The notes beneath the pieces are model-generated. The model was not told the origin of the DNA. It worked only from the letters and a program-made list of their open reading frames with translations, and did no database searches. Source: an uncultured Rothia sp. (GTDB lineage: Bacteria; Actinomycetota; Actinomycetes; Actinomycetales; Micrococcaceae). Taken from it: DNA of 27,622 bases. The position numbers and the translations under genes were made by a program. Shown one piece after another: positions 7,998 through 15,894 of the stretch (position 1 is its first letter; each line of letters opens with the position of its first letter). The stretch lies in NCBI GenBank assembly GCA_946222285.1, contig CAMIIP010000020.1, positions 1 to 27,622 of the forward strand. Reading direction: 5' to 3'.

Positions 7998-9262
7998 CTA
8001 CCAAGCCATGGCGTGACGCCAGAAAAGGTCGTAAGCCGGTGATTTCCACGCGCTACGGAATGCACGATAAGAAACCAATACGAGCGCTAGCTCCCCGAGC
8101 ATGATGATGAAGTAACCTCCAGTGTGGGGAATCAGAGCGAAGGCCACGATGCAGAGCAGCAAATGGGCAAGACCAATGATTTGTGGCACGGTGTGGGAGC
8201 CAAGATAGTCCACCTGATAGCTGTAAATCGTTACTGCGAGGAAAAGCCAGGAAGAAACGATGACTGAAAGCGCCAGCCCGAACGATTCATGAGCGAGGAA
8301 GAAGAGAAGGACGGCGACGATTGCTGAGCTAACGCCGGCGATAATGAGGGTGCGGCGAGTGGAATCTACTACGCGGGTTTCAACCTTGCCCGAGTATCGC
8401 TGAACCTGCTGATAGCCCTTAAAATGAATCGACTCACGCAAACGGGCTACCGCTCGATCTACCTTGGTGGCTTCTGCAGCAAAGAAGTAGTTATAGGCAA
8501 TGACGGCGGGGATGAGGCCCATATAAACTGCAACAACGTTCATACGACCGTCTTGGACGATAAAGAGCACATATTTATCTGCCCACAACACCGCCCCAGC
8601 AAGAAACCGCGGAGCATTTCTTTAACGATGATTGAATAATCTAGCCGCTCGAAAGCTACAAGATAGCGCAGATGCGAACGCAGCACAAAAAGCATCACCA
8701 CTATGCCCATAAGCGGAGGCAGGAACCAGACGCTGGGGATGAGCAGAAGAGAAAGTGCGTAAGCAAGCCAGGCGAAGGCCCAAGTGTTACGGCTGGTGGT
8801 GGGCAAGTTAGCGATCACCAGAAGCTGGCCAAAGGCCATATTGAGAAAGCCCAGGAACAAGAACGCTAGTAGCGCGGCAAGATCCCAGCCTAGCGCAAAG
8901 TAGAAAGGAACCGCGAAAAGGAAGAGTACGGGTAGGACTGCTAGACAAGTGGAGAGCCAGTATTCGGAGAAGCGGCGCATGCAGGCATCCATATCCCGCT
9001 CCCCCAACAAATCGCTCATCGAGCGGTAGATCGGCAGACAAATACTCTGCGACATCCAGGGCACGGTAATAGAAACAGCCAAAATAATTTGTGTGAGCGG
9101 TGTTTCTCCAACCGTTACCTGAGAAAGCCTCGGAGTAACAAGAGGAAAAATTGTGGTCAAGAGTACGACCGGTGAAAGATAGAGTAAAAATTGGTAGAGA
9201 AATTTGGTTCGTCTGAACCTAAATTTTGATTTTTTAGTCCGGGTGACAAGCGCAGATGACAA
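7998..9262 (-). pseudogene. pelG: PelG-like polysaccharide transporter, frameshifted
   Basis: Two overlapping frames together make one multi-span membrane protein. The first (9262 to 8540) gives about 225 good residues with hydrophobic helices and the family-like motif SQSICLPIYRSMSDLLGERD, then runs into GRCCGQINMCS. The second (from about 8591) continues with LWADKYVLFIVQDGRMN and more helices to HAMAW. One extra base in the C4 run at 8594-8597 joins them as GFLLGAVLWADKYVLF, 421 residues in all, close to the usual 420-460 for PelG. PelG is the MATE/MVF-like inner-membrane partner of PelF. The start seems to be a TTG with AGAGG 8 nt upstream. Whether the lesion is real or a miscalled homopolymer is open. 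Confidence 0.82.
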
Positions 9263-9374
9263 AGTGGGAGCCTCTTTGGGGATGGTGCAAGTTTATTAAA
9301 GATGGTTACTGAGAGCCTAGCCGTGTCCACGCATTTCTGTGGGACATTTAGGGCGTTGTTCACTCAATCTACCC

Positions 9375-9380
9375 ATTATA
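9375..9380 (-). promoter_or_regulatory. Candidate -10 element for the pel operon
   Basis: On the minus strand this reads TATAAT, a perfect -10 consensus, about 113 nt before the pelG start. The sequence at the -35 distance (TAATTT) is poor, so the site is only a candidate and might need an activator. Confidence 0.35.
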
Positions 9381-9683
9381 GGGGGCAAAATTACGAAAAA
9401 TTAAGGCAAAACCCATAAAATAGCCTACGATAAGTTACCGATTGGTAATAAAATTCTGTAGGAGTGTGCCCACATCCATCCTCTCCGAAAACAGACTCAC
9501 AGAAGAATGACACCAAGTCACAGGCAATTGAGAATCAGATTCGCAGCGATTTTCCCCACTGAAGCCGCTCTCAGGGATTGCTTGCCGCTCGTTACTTCCG
9601 AGGCTGGATATTAGAACAAGCTTCAAGCTTTAGCGTTTTCGCGGCTAGGCTATACCACTGAAGAATAAATCTCTTAAACGAAG

Positions 9684-9722
9684 AAATCCACCTGCATGTT
9701 AGAAGCCCATGCAAGTGGATTT
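9684..9722 (-). terminator. Hairpin just after tRNA-Phe, likely end of the tRNA operon
   Basis: Arms 9684-9698 and 9708-9722 pair over 15 positions with one mismatch around a 9-nt loop. It begins one base after the tRNA-Phe discriminator. Downstream on the minus strand come only short T runs (TTTCTTCGTTT), so it may be a terminator or a 3'-processing structure. Confidence 0.55.
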
Positions 9723-9723
9723 G

Positions 9724-9796
9724 TGGCTCCGACCGGCGTCGATCCGGTGACCTCACGATTTTCAGTCGTGCGCTCTACCAACTGAGCTACAGAGCC
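9724..9796 (-). tRNA. tRNA-Phe (anticodon GAA)
   Basis: The 73-nt minus-strand sequence folds as a cloverleaf. The acceptor GGCTCTG pairs with CGGAGCC with one G-T, the D arm is AGCTCAGTTGGTAGAGC, the anticodon loop is CTGAAAA with GAA, and the T arm ends before discriminator A. CCA is not encoded (CAA follows). It is the last of three tRNA genes, 57 nt after tRNA-Asp. Confidence 0.97.
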
Positions 9797-9853
9797 AGGC
9801 ATACCCTTAGATATGCCACAACCGCGCTTCTATGTATAGAAACACGGTCGGAG

Positions 9854-9927
9854 CGACCCCGACGGGACTTGAACCCGCGACCTCCGGCGTGACAGGCCGG
9901 CGCGCTAACCAACTGCGCTACGGGGCC
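9854..9927 (-). tRNA. tRNA-Asp (anticodon GTC)
   Basis: The 74-nt cloverleaf has acceptor GGCCCCG with CGGGGTC, anticodon loop CTGTCAC giving GTC, T loop GGTTCAAGTCC and discriminator G. No CCA is encoded. It is the middle gene of the Glu-Asp-Phe cluster, transcribed on the minus strand. Confidence 0.97.
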
Positions 9928-9985
9928 ATCGTTGCTATCAACATAAAGCTTCAAACAACTAGGCCGTAAATCCGAAGATTTACAG

Positions 9986-10058
9986 TACCCCCAACGGGAT
10001 TTGAACCCGTGTTACCGCCGTGAAAGGGCGGCGTCCTAGGCCGCTAGACGATAGGGGC
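9986..10058 (-). tRNA. tRNA-Glu (anticodon TTC)
   Basis: The 73-nt cloverleaf has acceptor GCCCCTA with TGGGGGT, anticodon loop CTTTCAC giving TTC, T loop GGTTCAAATCC and discriminator A. No CCA is encoded. It is the first gene of the cluster; the order Glu-Asp-Phe is common in actinobacteria. Confidence 0.97.
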
Positions 10059-10109
10059 TAGGTGGAACAACCGGCTAGATTTCTCTTGCCCGTCCTTCGA
10101 ACCTCAACT

Positions 10110-10138
10110 AGCTTACGACAGTTTTTTAGACCGTGCAA
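10110..10138 (-). promoter_or_regulatory. Candidate promoter of the tRNA cluster
   Basis: On the minus strand TTGCAC and TAAGCT are separated by 17 bp and lie about 50 nt before tRNA-Glu. Position and spacing fit; the -10 match is weak, so this is tentative. Confidence 0.3.
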
Positions 10139-10328
10139 ACCGAAACTTCACCCATTCGTCGCTTTCCGCTCAAATTCCTGTAATGCCGACCACGAAAAAT
10201 GCTTTCAAACGACAGCATCTCACCCCAAAAACCCCGTAAAATCAAGGAAAATTGAGGCGTATAAAAAATCCAAAAATATTTTTAAAGTTTTTTGGAGAGA
10301 GGGAAAATGAGCGGCCTGCCTACTGAAA

Positions 10329-10390
10329 CGCGACTGCTGGAAGCGCGGATGACGGGCATGCACCCGTCGTCCGCGCTTCCAGCAGTCGCG
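10329..10390. repeat. Long near-perfect hairpin, 28-bp stem
   Basis: Arms 10329-10356 and 10363-10390 are complementary at 27 of 28 positions (the odd pair is G-T in RNA); the loop is CATGCA. The stem is GC-rich and starts CGCGACTGCTGG. There is no clear T run on either side, so it is not a textbook terminator. It could be a REP/MITE-like element or a strong RNA structure after the universal stress protein gene. Confidence 0.85.
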
Positions 10391-10635
10391 TAGGGGTTTG
10401 AGGAGTCGCAACTTACGACTCCGCTAACCTAGTCTTCGATTTTGTTCGCTCCGCTTCACGAGCATCTCAGCCGTTAGGCATCGATTTTTATTTCCTCACA
10501 CGCTCGGAAAATATGGCTAGCGCTGTCCAATTCGGTGAGCTCTTACGTGCTCGCTCGCAATCTTCCTCTTTGCGACTCCGCAAGCTCCGCCGATTCGTTG
10601 AGAAATTTATTTCGGCTGGCACCGAATTTCCCAAC

Positions 10636-11655
10636 TCATCCCCAACTAATCTCAGCGGTAGGCGCAGACACCAAGCGCTCGTCGTCCAACTCAGGCACAA
10701 TCATGAGCGGCACCTTTGCGTTATGGAGCACCCCCTGCGACGTAGAACCCAAAATCATCCCCTTCACCCCACCACGGCCACGCGTACCAACAACTACCAA
10801 AGCGGCATCCTTACCCGCCTCCAACAAAACCTGCACCGGTGAACCATCAACCAACTTAAATTCAATCTCCAGCTGTGGATAGAACTCACGAACCCACTTC
10901 GCAGCCTTACGCTGCAGATCAGCAATCTCGCGATACATCGCCTCAAAATCAATAGCAGAAGGCACCCAATTCAAAGCCCCCGTATAAGGAGCCAGCGCAT
11001 TCACCAGAGTAAGTTTAACGCCACGACGATTAGCCTCATCAGCAGCCTTCAAAATAGCCAAACGAGCCTGATCTGAACCGTCAGAACCCACAACAATCGT
11101 TTTCGACTCATCAAGAATCGAACGATCCTTATCTACTTGTTCAGCGTAAGATGCAGGAACAGCCACGGTAGGGCAGTGCGAATGAGCCGGCAAGGACGTA
11201 GAAACCGTACCCAATAAGCGCCCCAAAAAACCACCGGTAGAACGAGAACCTACCACCACCAGTTCAGCACGCTTGGAAAGCTCCAAAAGAACCCCGGTAG
11301 CATCTCCGGTTTCCACGGTAGCGCGCAACTCAACGTCGGTCTCACCGATACGAGTTTTCGCTTCATCCAAAATTTGCGCAACCCCGGCACGCAAAGCCTC
11401 TTGATCTACTACCGAGTACCCAGCGTCAAACCCAGTACCAGTAAAAACGGGAAGAGAATAAGCAGTAACCAATCGGATAGTAGTTCCACGGCGCTGCGCT
11501 TCGCGCTCCGCCCACAAAAGTGCGCCATAGGACTGTTCAGAACCATCAATACCCACCACAATTTCACCCGATATCTGGGTAAGGTCCACACCCTGATCTT
11601 GAGCTTTAACAGCCTCGCTACCAAAGGTTTGACGGGTGGATGAGTTCTCGATCAC
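10636..11655 (-). CDS. Tandem universal stress protein (two UspA domains)
   Basis: The 339-residue protein has two Usp domains. The first starts at IVVGIDGSEQSYGALLWAE and ends with GSRSTGGFLGRLLGT. The second starts at IVVGSDGSDQARLAILKAAD and ends with GTRGRGGVKGMILGS. The second matches the ATP-binding pattern G-x2-G-x9-G-[ST] exactly; the first has Ser in place of the second Gly, so its nucleotide binding may be weaker. Tandem proteins of this kind are typical of actinobacteria, where they bind ATP and help survival in stress or low oxygen. I chose the GTG at 11655 because AAGGAG lies 6 nt upstream; the frame extends another 36 codons upstream without a comparable site. Confidence 0.92.
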   Translation of the reverse strand: MIENSSTRQTFGSEAVKAQDQGVDLTQISGEIVVGIDGSEQSYGALLWAEREAQRRGTTIRLVTAYSLPVFTGTGFDAGYSVVDQEALRAGVAQILDEAKTRIGETDVELRATVETGDATGVLLELSKRAELVVVGSRSTGGFLGRLLGTVSTSLPAHSHCPTVAVPASYAEQVDKDRSILDESKTIVVGSDGSDQARLAILKAADEANRRGVKLTLVNALAPYTGALNWVPSAIDFEAMYREIADLQRKAAKWVREFYPQLEIEFKLVDGSPVQVLLEAGKDAALVVVGTRGRGGVKGMILGSTSQGVLHNAKVPLMIVPELDDERLVSAPTAEISWG

Positions 11656-11841
11656 GGGATTCTCCTTATGTAGTTTCGGATGTTCCAGCCCTAACATTTT
11701 CCCCAGATCTAGAGCCGGTATTACTTCCATTTTAGAATGGCTCAGCTCACAAATTCTCCGCATGAAGCTCTATGACAAATGATTTCTTTTACCGGATGAA
11801 ACAGCGCATACAGAACAACACAGCCCATCTACGCACAAAAA

Positions 11842-11872
11842 GCCGCCCTTACCTTTCTAAGGTAAGGGCGGC
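11842..11872 (-). terminator. Rho-independent terminator of the LGFP gene
   Basis: A perfect 14-bp stem (11842-11855 with 11859-11872) and a 3-nt loop are followed on the minus strand by TTTTTG. It lies 18 nt beyond the stop of the LGFP gene. Confidence 0.92.
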
Positions 11873-11890
11873 ATCAACCGTAGTTATCCC

Positions 11891-12565
11891 CTAGCTAGCG
11901 ATAAAAGCACCAGCAAATTGCCCGCTAGCATCAAAGTGAGCAGTCACCATACCGGTAGTGGTTTGCAAGGTAGAAGTTCCATCAGGGTTAACAGCTACCT
12001 CTCCAACGGGGAAGCCAAATGCTTCAGCGCCACCTCCGTTGATAAAGAATTGCCCGGCAGATGTATCTACATCAACAAAGTGAGCACCTGATTCGGACGA
12101 CCAGAAATATACCACACGTCCTTGGTCTGCAAAGGAGAAATGTTGTTCCACGCCGTTGGCAACGGGAACTTCATTGGTAGTGGGCTGAAGCTCACTAACC
12201 GAAGTAACTCAGCGAGCTGTTTTCGCACTCTCCTCAGACCACGCCTGATAAATCGCGCCCTGAACTAAATGTGCGCCAGTAAGCTCATTCCAAAAAATCG
12301 CCCCTTTTTGGAATTTCTGTTGGCATTCAAGATATCCAGCTCCTGAGATGCCATCGCCGCTCACCCCACACAGCTGAGTAGTCAAAGGATCACCGAAAGA
12401 GGGAGGGACATCGCCAGCAGGCTGCAAAGAGCCAACAGGAGAGTCAAGAGGAATATCAGTAACAGTTGCTTGTGCGGGAGCAAAAAGCCCAAACCCTAGC
12501 AGAGTTGCCACACCAGCAACCGCACCTGCACCTGCACCTTGGATAAAACGAGATGAAGCAAACAT
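11891..12565 (-). pseudogene. Secreted LGFP-repeat protein with an in-frame stop
   Basis: From the ATG at 12565, with GAGGAGG directly upstream, the frame encodes a signal peptide (hydrophobic core about 12-28, likely cut after APAQA) and LGFP-like segments (GAIFWNELTGAHLVQGAIY). It meets a TGA at 12209-12211 after 118 residues. The same frame carries on without a shift through VTSVSELQPTTNEVPVANG to a TAG at 11891, including HFSFADQGRVVYFW and the repeat core FGFPVGEV. The full product would be about 224 residues, the TGA replacing one codon such as TGG or CGA. LGFP repeats are found on secreted actinobacterial proteins, often linked to cell-wall association. A strong terminator follows. A sequence error or stop readthrough cannot be excluded. 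Confidence 0.82.
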
Positions 12566-12859
12566 CTTTCCTCCTCAATCTCACGGTTAATCAAAACCGG
12601 TCTACACGACCGATGAACCTTATCTACGCTTTAAGTACACCACGTGTTTTTTGACATAGATAGCGCTACACACGCGAATCGACCAATCGTTTCCTAATCG
12701 TTACCAAGCACCTTCCACCGTTATAAAACCGCAATTTTCCCATGCCCCAAATAACTAAAAACTATCCAGCAGCAAAGCGTACACTTCAGCGAACTCCCAG
12801 CAAACGTTCGGGGCAAGATGGCACAATATGAAGAAATATTCTGCGATTCAGGGGGACAA

Positions 12860-14218
12860 ATGACTCACCGCAAAAATTCACAGACCAAGGCAGAGCGCTC
12901 TCAATCTCCATGGAAAACATGGGGAAATCTACATACCTCCACCCCCACTGAGGTTTTCTCCCCCCGCACCACCTCTCAGCTTCAACAATTCATAGCCCGT
13001 TGCGATAGCCGCGGCGAACGCGTCAAAGTAGTCGGAGCCTCTAAAAGTTCTTCAGCTATTGCCCAACCCACCGAGACGATGGTGAGCCTTGAATACCTCA
13101 CCGGTCTGGTCAAAGTTGATAAAGAAGCCGGCACAGCTACCTTCCTCGCCGGAACAACGGTACGCGATGCCAACCGTAGCCTGCTGAACTACAGTCTCGC
13201 CTTCGAAAACCTCGGCAGGCTCGATCAGCAGACGCTGGCCGGCGCCGTCTCCACCGGAACTCACGGCACCGGGCTAGCCTTCGGCGGTTTCTCCACCCAG
13301 GTAGAAAGCCTCAAACTCGTTACCGCCACCGGCGATTTGCTCACCTGCTCAGAAAAAGAAAACTCTGCAATCTTCCGCGCAGCTCTAGTGGGCTTGGGAG
13401 CTCTCGGCGTGCTCGTGGAACTAACCTTCCGCGTCGTCCCTCTCTTTCGTCTCCATGCCTCCGAAAGAGGTCGCGCCTACACAGACGTTGTACCCAGCTT
13501 CGAAGACCGATGCCACAGTGCCGACCACTACGAAATCTCTTGGTTTCCCGGTTCTCACGAAGTGCGCACGCGCCGTCTTACCAGGCTCTCTCTACTTACA
13601 GACGGTTTTATGTCTCCCCACGCTCGTCTTTCCCAGGTGCGTCGCCACGGCGGAGACTATATGCTCAACAACGGCATCTTTGAAGTCATGAACCTCATGG
13701 GTTCACGCGTACCCACTGCCCAGAATGCTCTCAATAAAGTTTCTAACTGGGGTAAAGGCAACCGAAGGTACGCCGATCTCGCACCTGCAGTATTTATTCA
13801 GAACCGCACGGTGCACCAGAACAACATGGAATATGCCTTTGCTTTAGAGAACTTTCAGGCAGTGATGGCAGACGTGCGAGCCCACCTCGCACAGAAAAAA
13901 GTCGAAACCAGTTTTCCGCTCATTATCCGGACCTCTGCGGCAGACGAAATACCGCTATCCCCCGCCTTTGGACGCGAGACCGTCTATTTCTCGGCACGTG
14001 AGTACTGGCGTCGCTCCTACGAGAGTTACTTTGCCGGACTAGAAGAAATCTTCAAAGCACATCAAGGACGCCCGCACTGGGGTCAGCTTCATACCCAGAC
14101 CGCCGGGCAGCTACAGAGCCTCTATCCCAAATTTGAGGCGTTCTTGGCGCTTCGCGAAGAAATGGACCCCAGGGGGATTTTCCTCAACCCCTACCTGGAA
14201 AAAGTTCTGATTCCCTAG
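12860..14218 (+). CDS. FAD-dependent sugar-lactone oxidase-like protein (ALO family)
   Basis: A 452-residue flavoprotein of the D-arabinono-1,4-lactone oxidase/L-gulonolactone oxidase family. Roughly residues 20-195 form the PCMH-type FAD domain, with LAGAVSTGTHGTGLAFGG and VTATGDLLTCS; the C-terminal ALO domain holds the hallmark PHWGQLH near 415. In many relatives the flavin is linked to a His in GxGHSF near residue 60; here the segment reads GASKSSSA, so covalent linkage there is unlikely. The substrate is probably a sugar lactone or polyol. The start at 12860 has AGGGGGA just upstream; an earlier in-frame ATG at 12818 would add 14 poorly conserved residues. It is convergent with the lipase gene. 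Confidence 0.88.
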   Translation: MTHRKNSQTKAERSQSPWKTWGNLHTSTPTEVFSPRTTSQLQQFIARCDSRGERVKVVGASKSSSAIAQPTETMVSLEYLTGLVKVDKEAGTATFLAGTTVRDANRSLLNYSLAFENLGRLDQQTLAGAVSTGTHGTGLAFGGFSTQVESLKLVTATGDLLTCSEKENSAIFRAALVGLGALGVLVELTFRVVPLFRLHASERGRAYTDVVPSFEDRCHSADHYEISWFPGSHEVRTRRLTRLSLLTDGFMSPHARLSQVRRHGGDYMLNNGIFEVMNLMGSRVPTAQNALNKVSNWGKGNRRYADLAPAVFIQNRTVHQNNMEYAFALENFQAVMADVRAHLAQKKVETSFPLIIRTSAADEIPLSPAFGRETVYFSAREYWRRSYESYFAGLEEIFKAHQGRPHWGQLHTQTAGQLQSLYPKFEAFLALREEMDPRGIFLNPYLEKVLIP

Positions 14219-14270
14219 ATTTTTCCCGGGAAAGCTATCTGGAAGATTTACAAAAAAGATAGATGTAAAA

Positions 14271-14330
14271 GGCGTGTGTTGGTTTCTTTGGCTGGGTCAT
14301 AATACTCAGCCCAAAGAACCAACACACGCC
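14271..14330 (-). terminator. Long hairpin terminator between convergent genes
   Basis: Arms 14271-14297 and 14304-14330 pair over about 26 bp with one bulge. On the minus strand the stem is followed by TTTTACATCTATCTTTTTTG, fitting a terminator for the lipase gene 19 nt away. The plus strand has no T run, but the hairpin may also stop transcripts from the oxidase gene. Confidence 0.8.
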
Positions 14331-14348
14331 CATAGTTGATTGCAAGAG

Positions 14349-15649
14349 TTAGGCTCCTACCTGCCAGCAATCGTTACTAGCGGGCAGTCCCTTGAACTGA
14401 CGATCCATAAAAATAAGACCGCGTGGGATAGTAAAAATCATCGCCATCGCATGAGTTGGAGTGCTATCCGTGTTGAAAGAAATTTGACTACCGGCCTGGC
14501 AGTAGCGCTTAGCAAGTTCACGGTTAGAATCGTGAGGAATGACGTCGTCCCCCCATGAACTTGAAATCAGCAGGGGAACCTGGGGAGCTCGCCCTTCAGC
14601 GCCCAGTTTATTTTCTCTAGCGATTCGCTGTATCTCAGGGTCGGTTGTCATAATGTGGGAATTTTCTCGCCGTTTTTGGTCCATACCCCGGAGTCTTTGA
14701 CCTTGCCAAATTCTTCAATAGCTCCGCCAGTGCAAACCTCTCGGACTTTCTGCACCATTCCCATGCCCTCAGCATTGAGATATTGGGAGTAATCAATACC
14801 GTAGGAATCTCCCAGCCCTACCAGACCCATAAGCATGAATCCGTTGTAAAGGGTGCCGTCGATTTTATTCACCACCGACTCCAAGTCGGCAGGAACCGCA
14901 CCGGCATAAACTCCTTTGAGATTCAGTTCAGGAGCATAAGAGGGCTGAAGCTCAGCAGCAGACGCCGCCGCACCGCCACCTTGTGAGTAACCCCAGATAC
15001 CTACCGGGGAGGTAGCGTCACCCATACCGAGTTCGGACGCGAAAGCTGCTCGTGCGGCGTCCAGAACAGCGTTACCTTGATCAACCCGATTGAGGTAACT
15101 ATGGGTACCAGCGGTGCCAGAACCCAGGTAGTCGGTAACAATAACGTTATAACCAGCATCGAGGAGCGGGTTGATAGCTAAAAATTCGTACTCGGTTCCT
15201 GCTTCAAGCTGATTAGAAGGAGCACACGGATCACCCAACCCCTGGGTACCCGGTGCTACCACCACTACAGGCCGTTGCCCCTCACCTTTCCAGGGTTTCT
15301 GCGAAGTCAGCGCAGCACCTGTCACAGCAACCTTTTCTCCCTTAAAGCTAGTGGAAGTGTACATAATGCGCGTAGCTGTTTTTGCGTTACCGGGCTGAGT
15401 TTTCTGGGAATCTTTCCAGAACTGCATAGGCTCAGATTTTACGAGCTTTCCATTATCTGAGGGAAGTTACTCAGGTACATCATAGAAGCTAGGTTCAAGC
15501 AACTTCTGTGCTTCTTCGTTCTGGGTATAAAATTCGGCACCGACCGGCGCCGTAATCTCATTTGCCTGGGCTGAAACAACAGATGTTCCCAGCAAAATTG
15601 CGACAAGAGAAACTGCCCCTGCTAGGCGAGAGATACGTGCTGATTTCAT
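14349..15649 (-). pseudogene. Secreted lipase (LIP family), with a stop and a frameshift
   Basis: Three open segments form one secretory lipase (PF03583-like). The first, from ATG 15649 with AAGGAAC upstream, has a signal peptide probably cut after VSAQA and stops at TAA 15467. The same frame resumes as LPSDNGKLVKSEPMQFWKD and runs through VVVVAPGTQGLGDPC and the nucleophile elbow GYSQGGGAAA, ending early at KNGEKIPTL near 14648. A one-base deletion near 14650-14660 must be undone to continue into TTDPEIQRIARENKLG, the acid region SSWGDDVIPHDSN and the His region TPTHAMA. All of Ser, Asp and His are kept, about 433 residues in total. Two separate lesions make decay more likely than a single read error. 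Confidence 0.86.
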
Positions 15650-15800
15650 GAAGTTCCTTGAGGTGAGAAGGGATTCAACATGATTTATTATGCTTATACA
15701 AATGAGCTAAGAAAAGGCGCTTTTCGTGGGAAGAGAACCCAGAACTGGGGATAAAGAGCTAGCAAAGATCACTAAGTGCAATTCACAAAGTTACAACAAA

Positions 15801-15855
15801 GATGCCCGCCTGAGATCACACTGCTTTTGCGCAATATAGCCTCTGGGCGGGCATC
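15801..15855 (-). terminator. Probable terminator of the ferredoxin reductase gene
   Basis: GATGCCCGCC (15801-15810) pairs with GGCGGGCATC (15846-15855) across a 35-nt loop; on the minus strand TTTGTTGT follows. It is 40 nt after the reductase stop. The long loop makes the call moderate. Confidence 0.5.
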
Positions 15856-15894
15856 AATGATTTTGTTTAAGAAGAGCGTAACAACAACAGAGCA

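Larger units (their letters stand above)
9263..9723. other. Gene-free stretch between pelG and tRNA-Phe
   Basis: No supported protein gene is present; short open frames here lack ribosome sites and family features. It holds a candidate -10 for the pel operon on the minus strand and a hairpin next to tRNA-Phe, both listed separately. The part around 9440-9650 shows nothing I can name. Confidence 0.6.
10059..10635. other. 577-base stretch without a recognisable gene
   Basis: Between tRNA-Glu and the universal stress protein gene I find no supported protein gene. It holds a possible tRNA promoter near 10110-10138 (minus strand, TTGCAC, 17 bp, TAAGCT), an AT-rich block near 10255-10300, a very long hairpin at 10329-10390 and a smaller hairpin at 10402-10422 (GGAGTCG/CGACTCC). 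The part from 10423 to 10635 has no structure I can name beyond a distant 9-bp inverted pair, AATTCGGTG at 10529 and CACCGAATT at 10620. Confidence 0.6.

Noticed and set aside
9435..9626. 63-codon minus-strand frame between pelG and tRNA-Phe
   Set aside because: No ribosome site, no recognisable domain and no conserved-looking composition; listed only as gene-free DNA.
10513..10882. Two overlapping plus-strand frames at the end of the universal stress protein gene
   Set aside because: Most of their length is antisense to the second Usp domain and the rest is unassigned; no ribosome site or family features.
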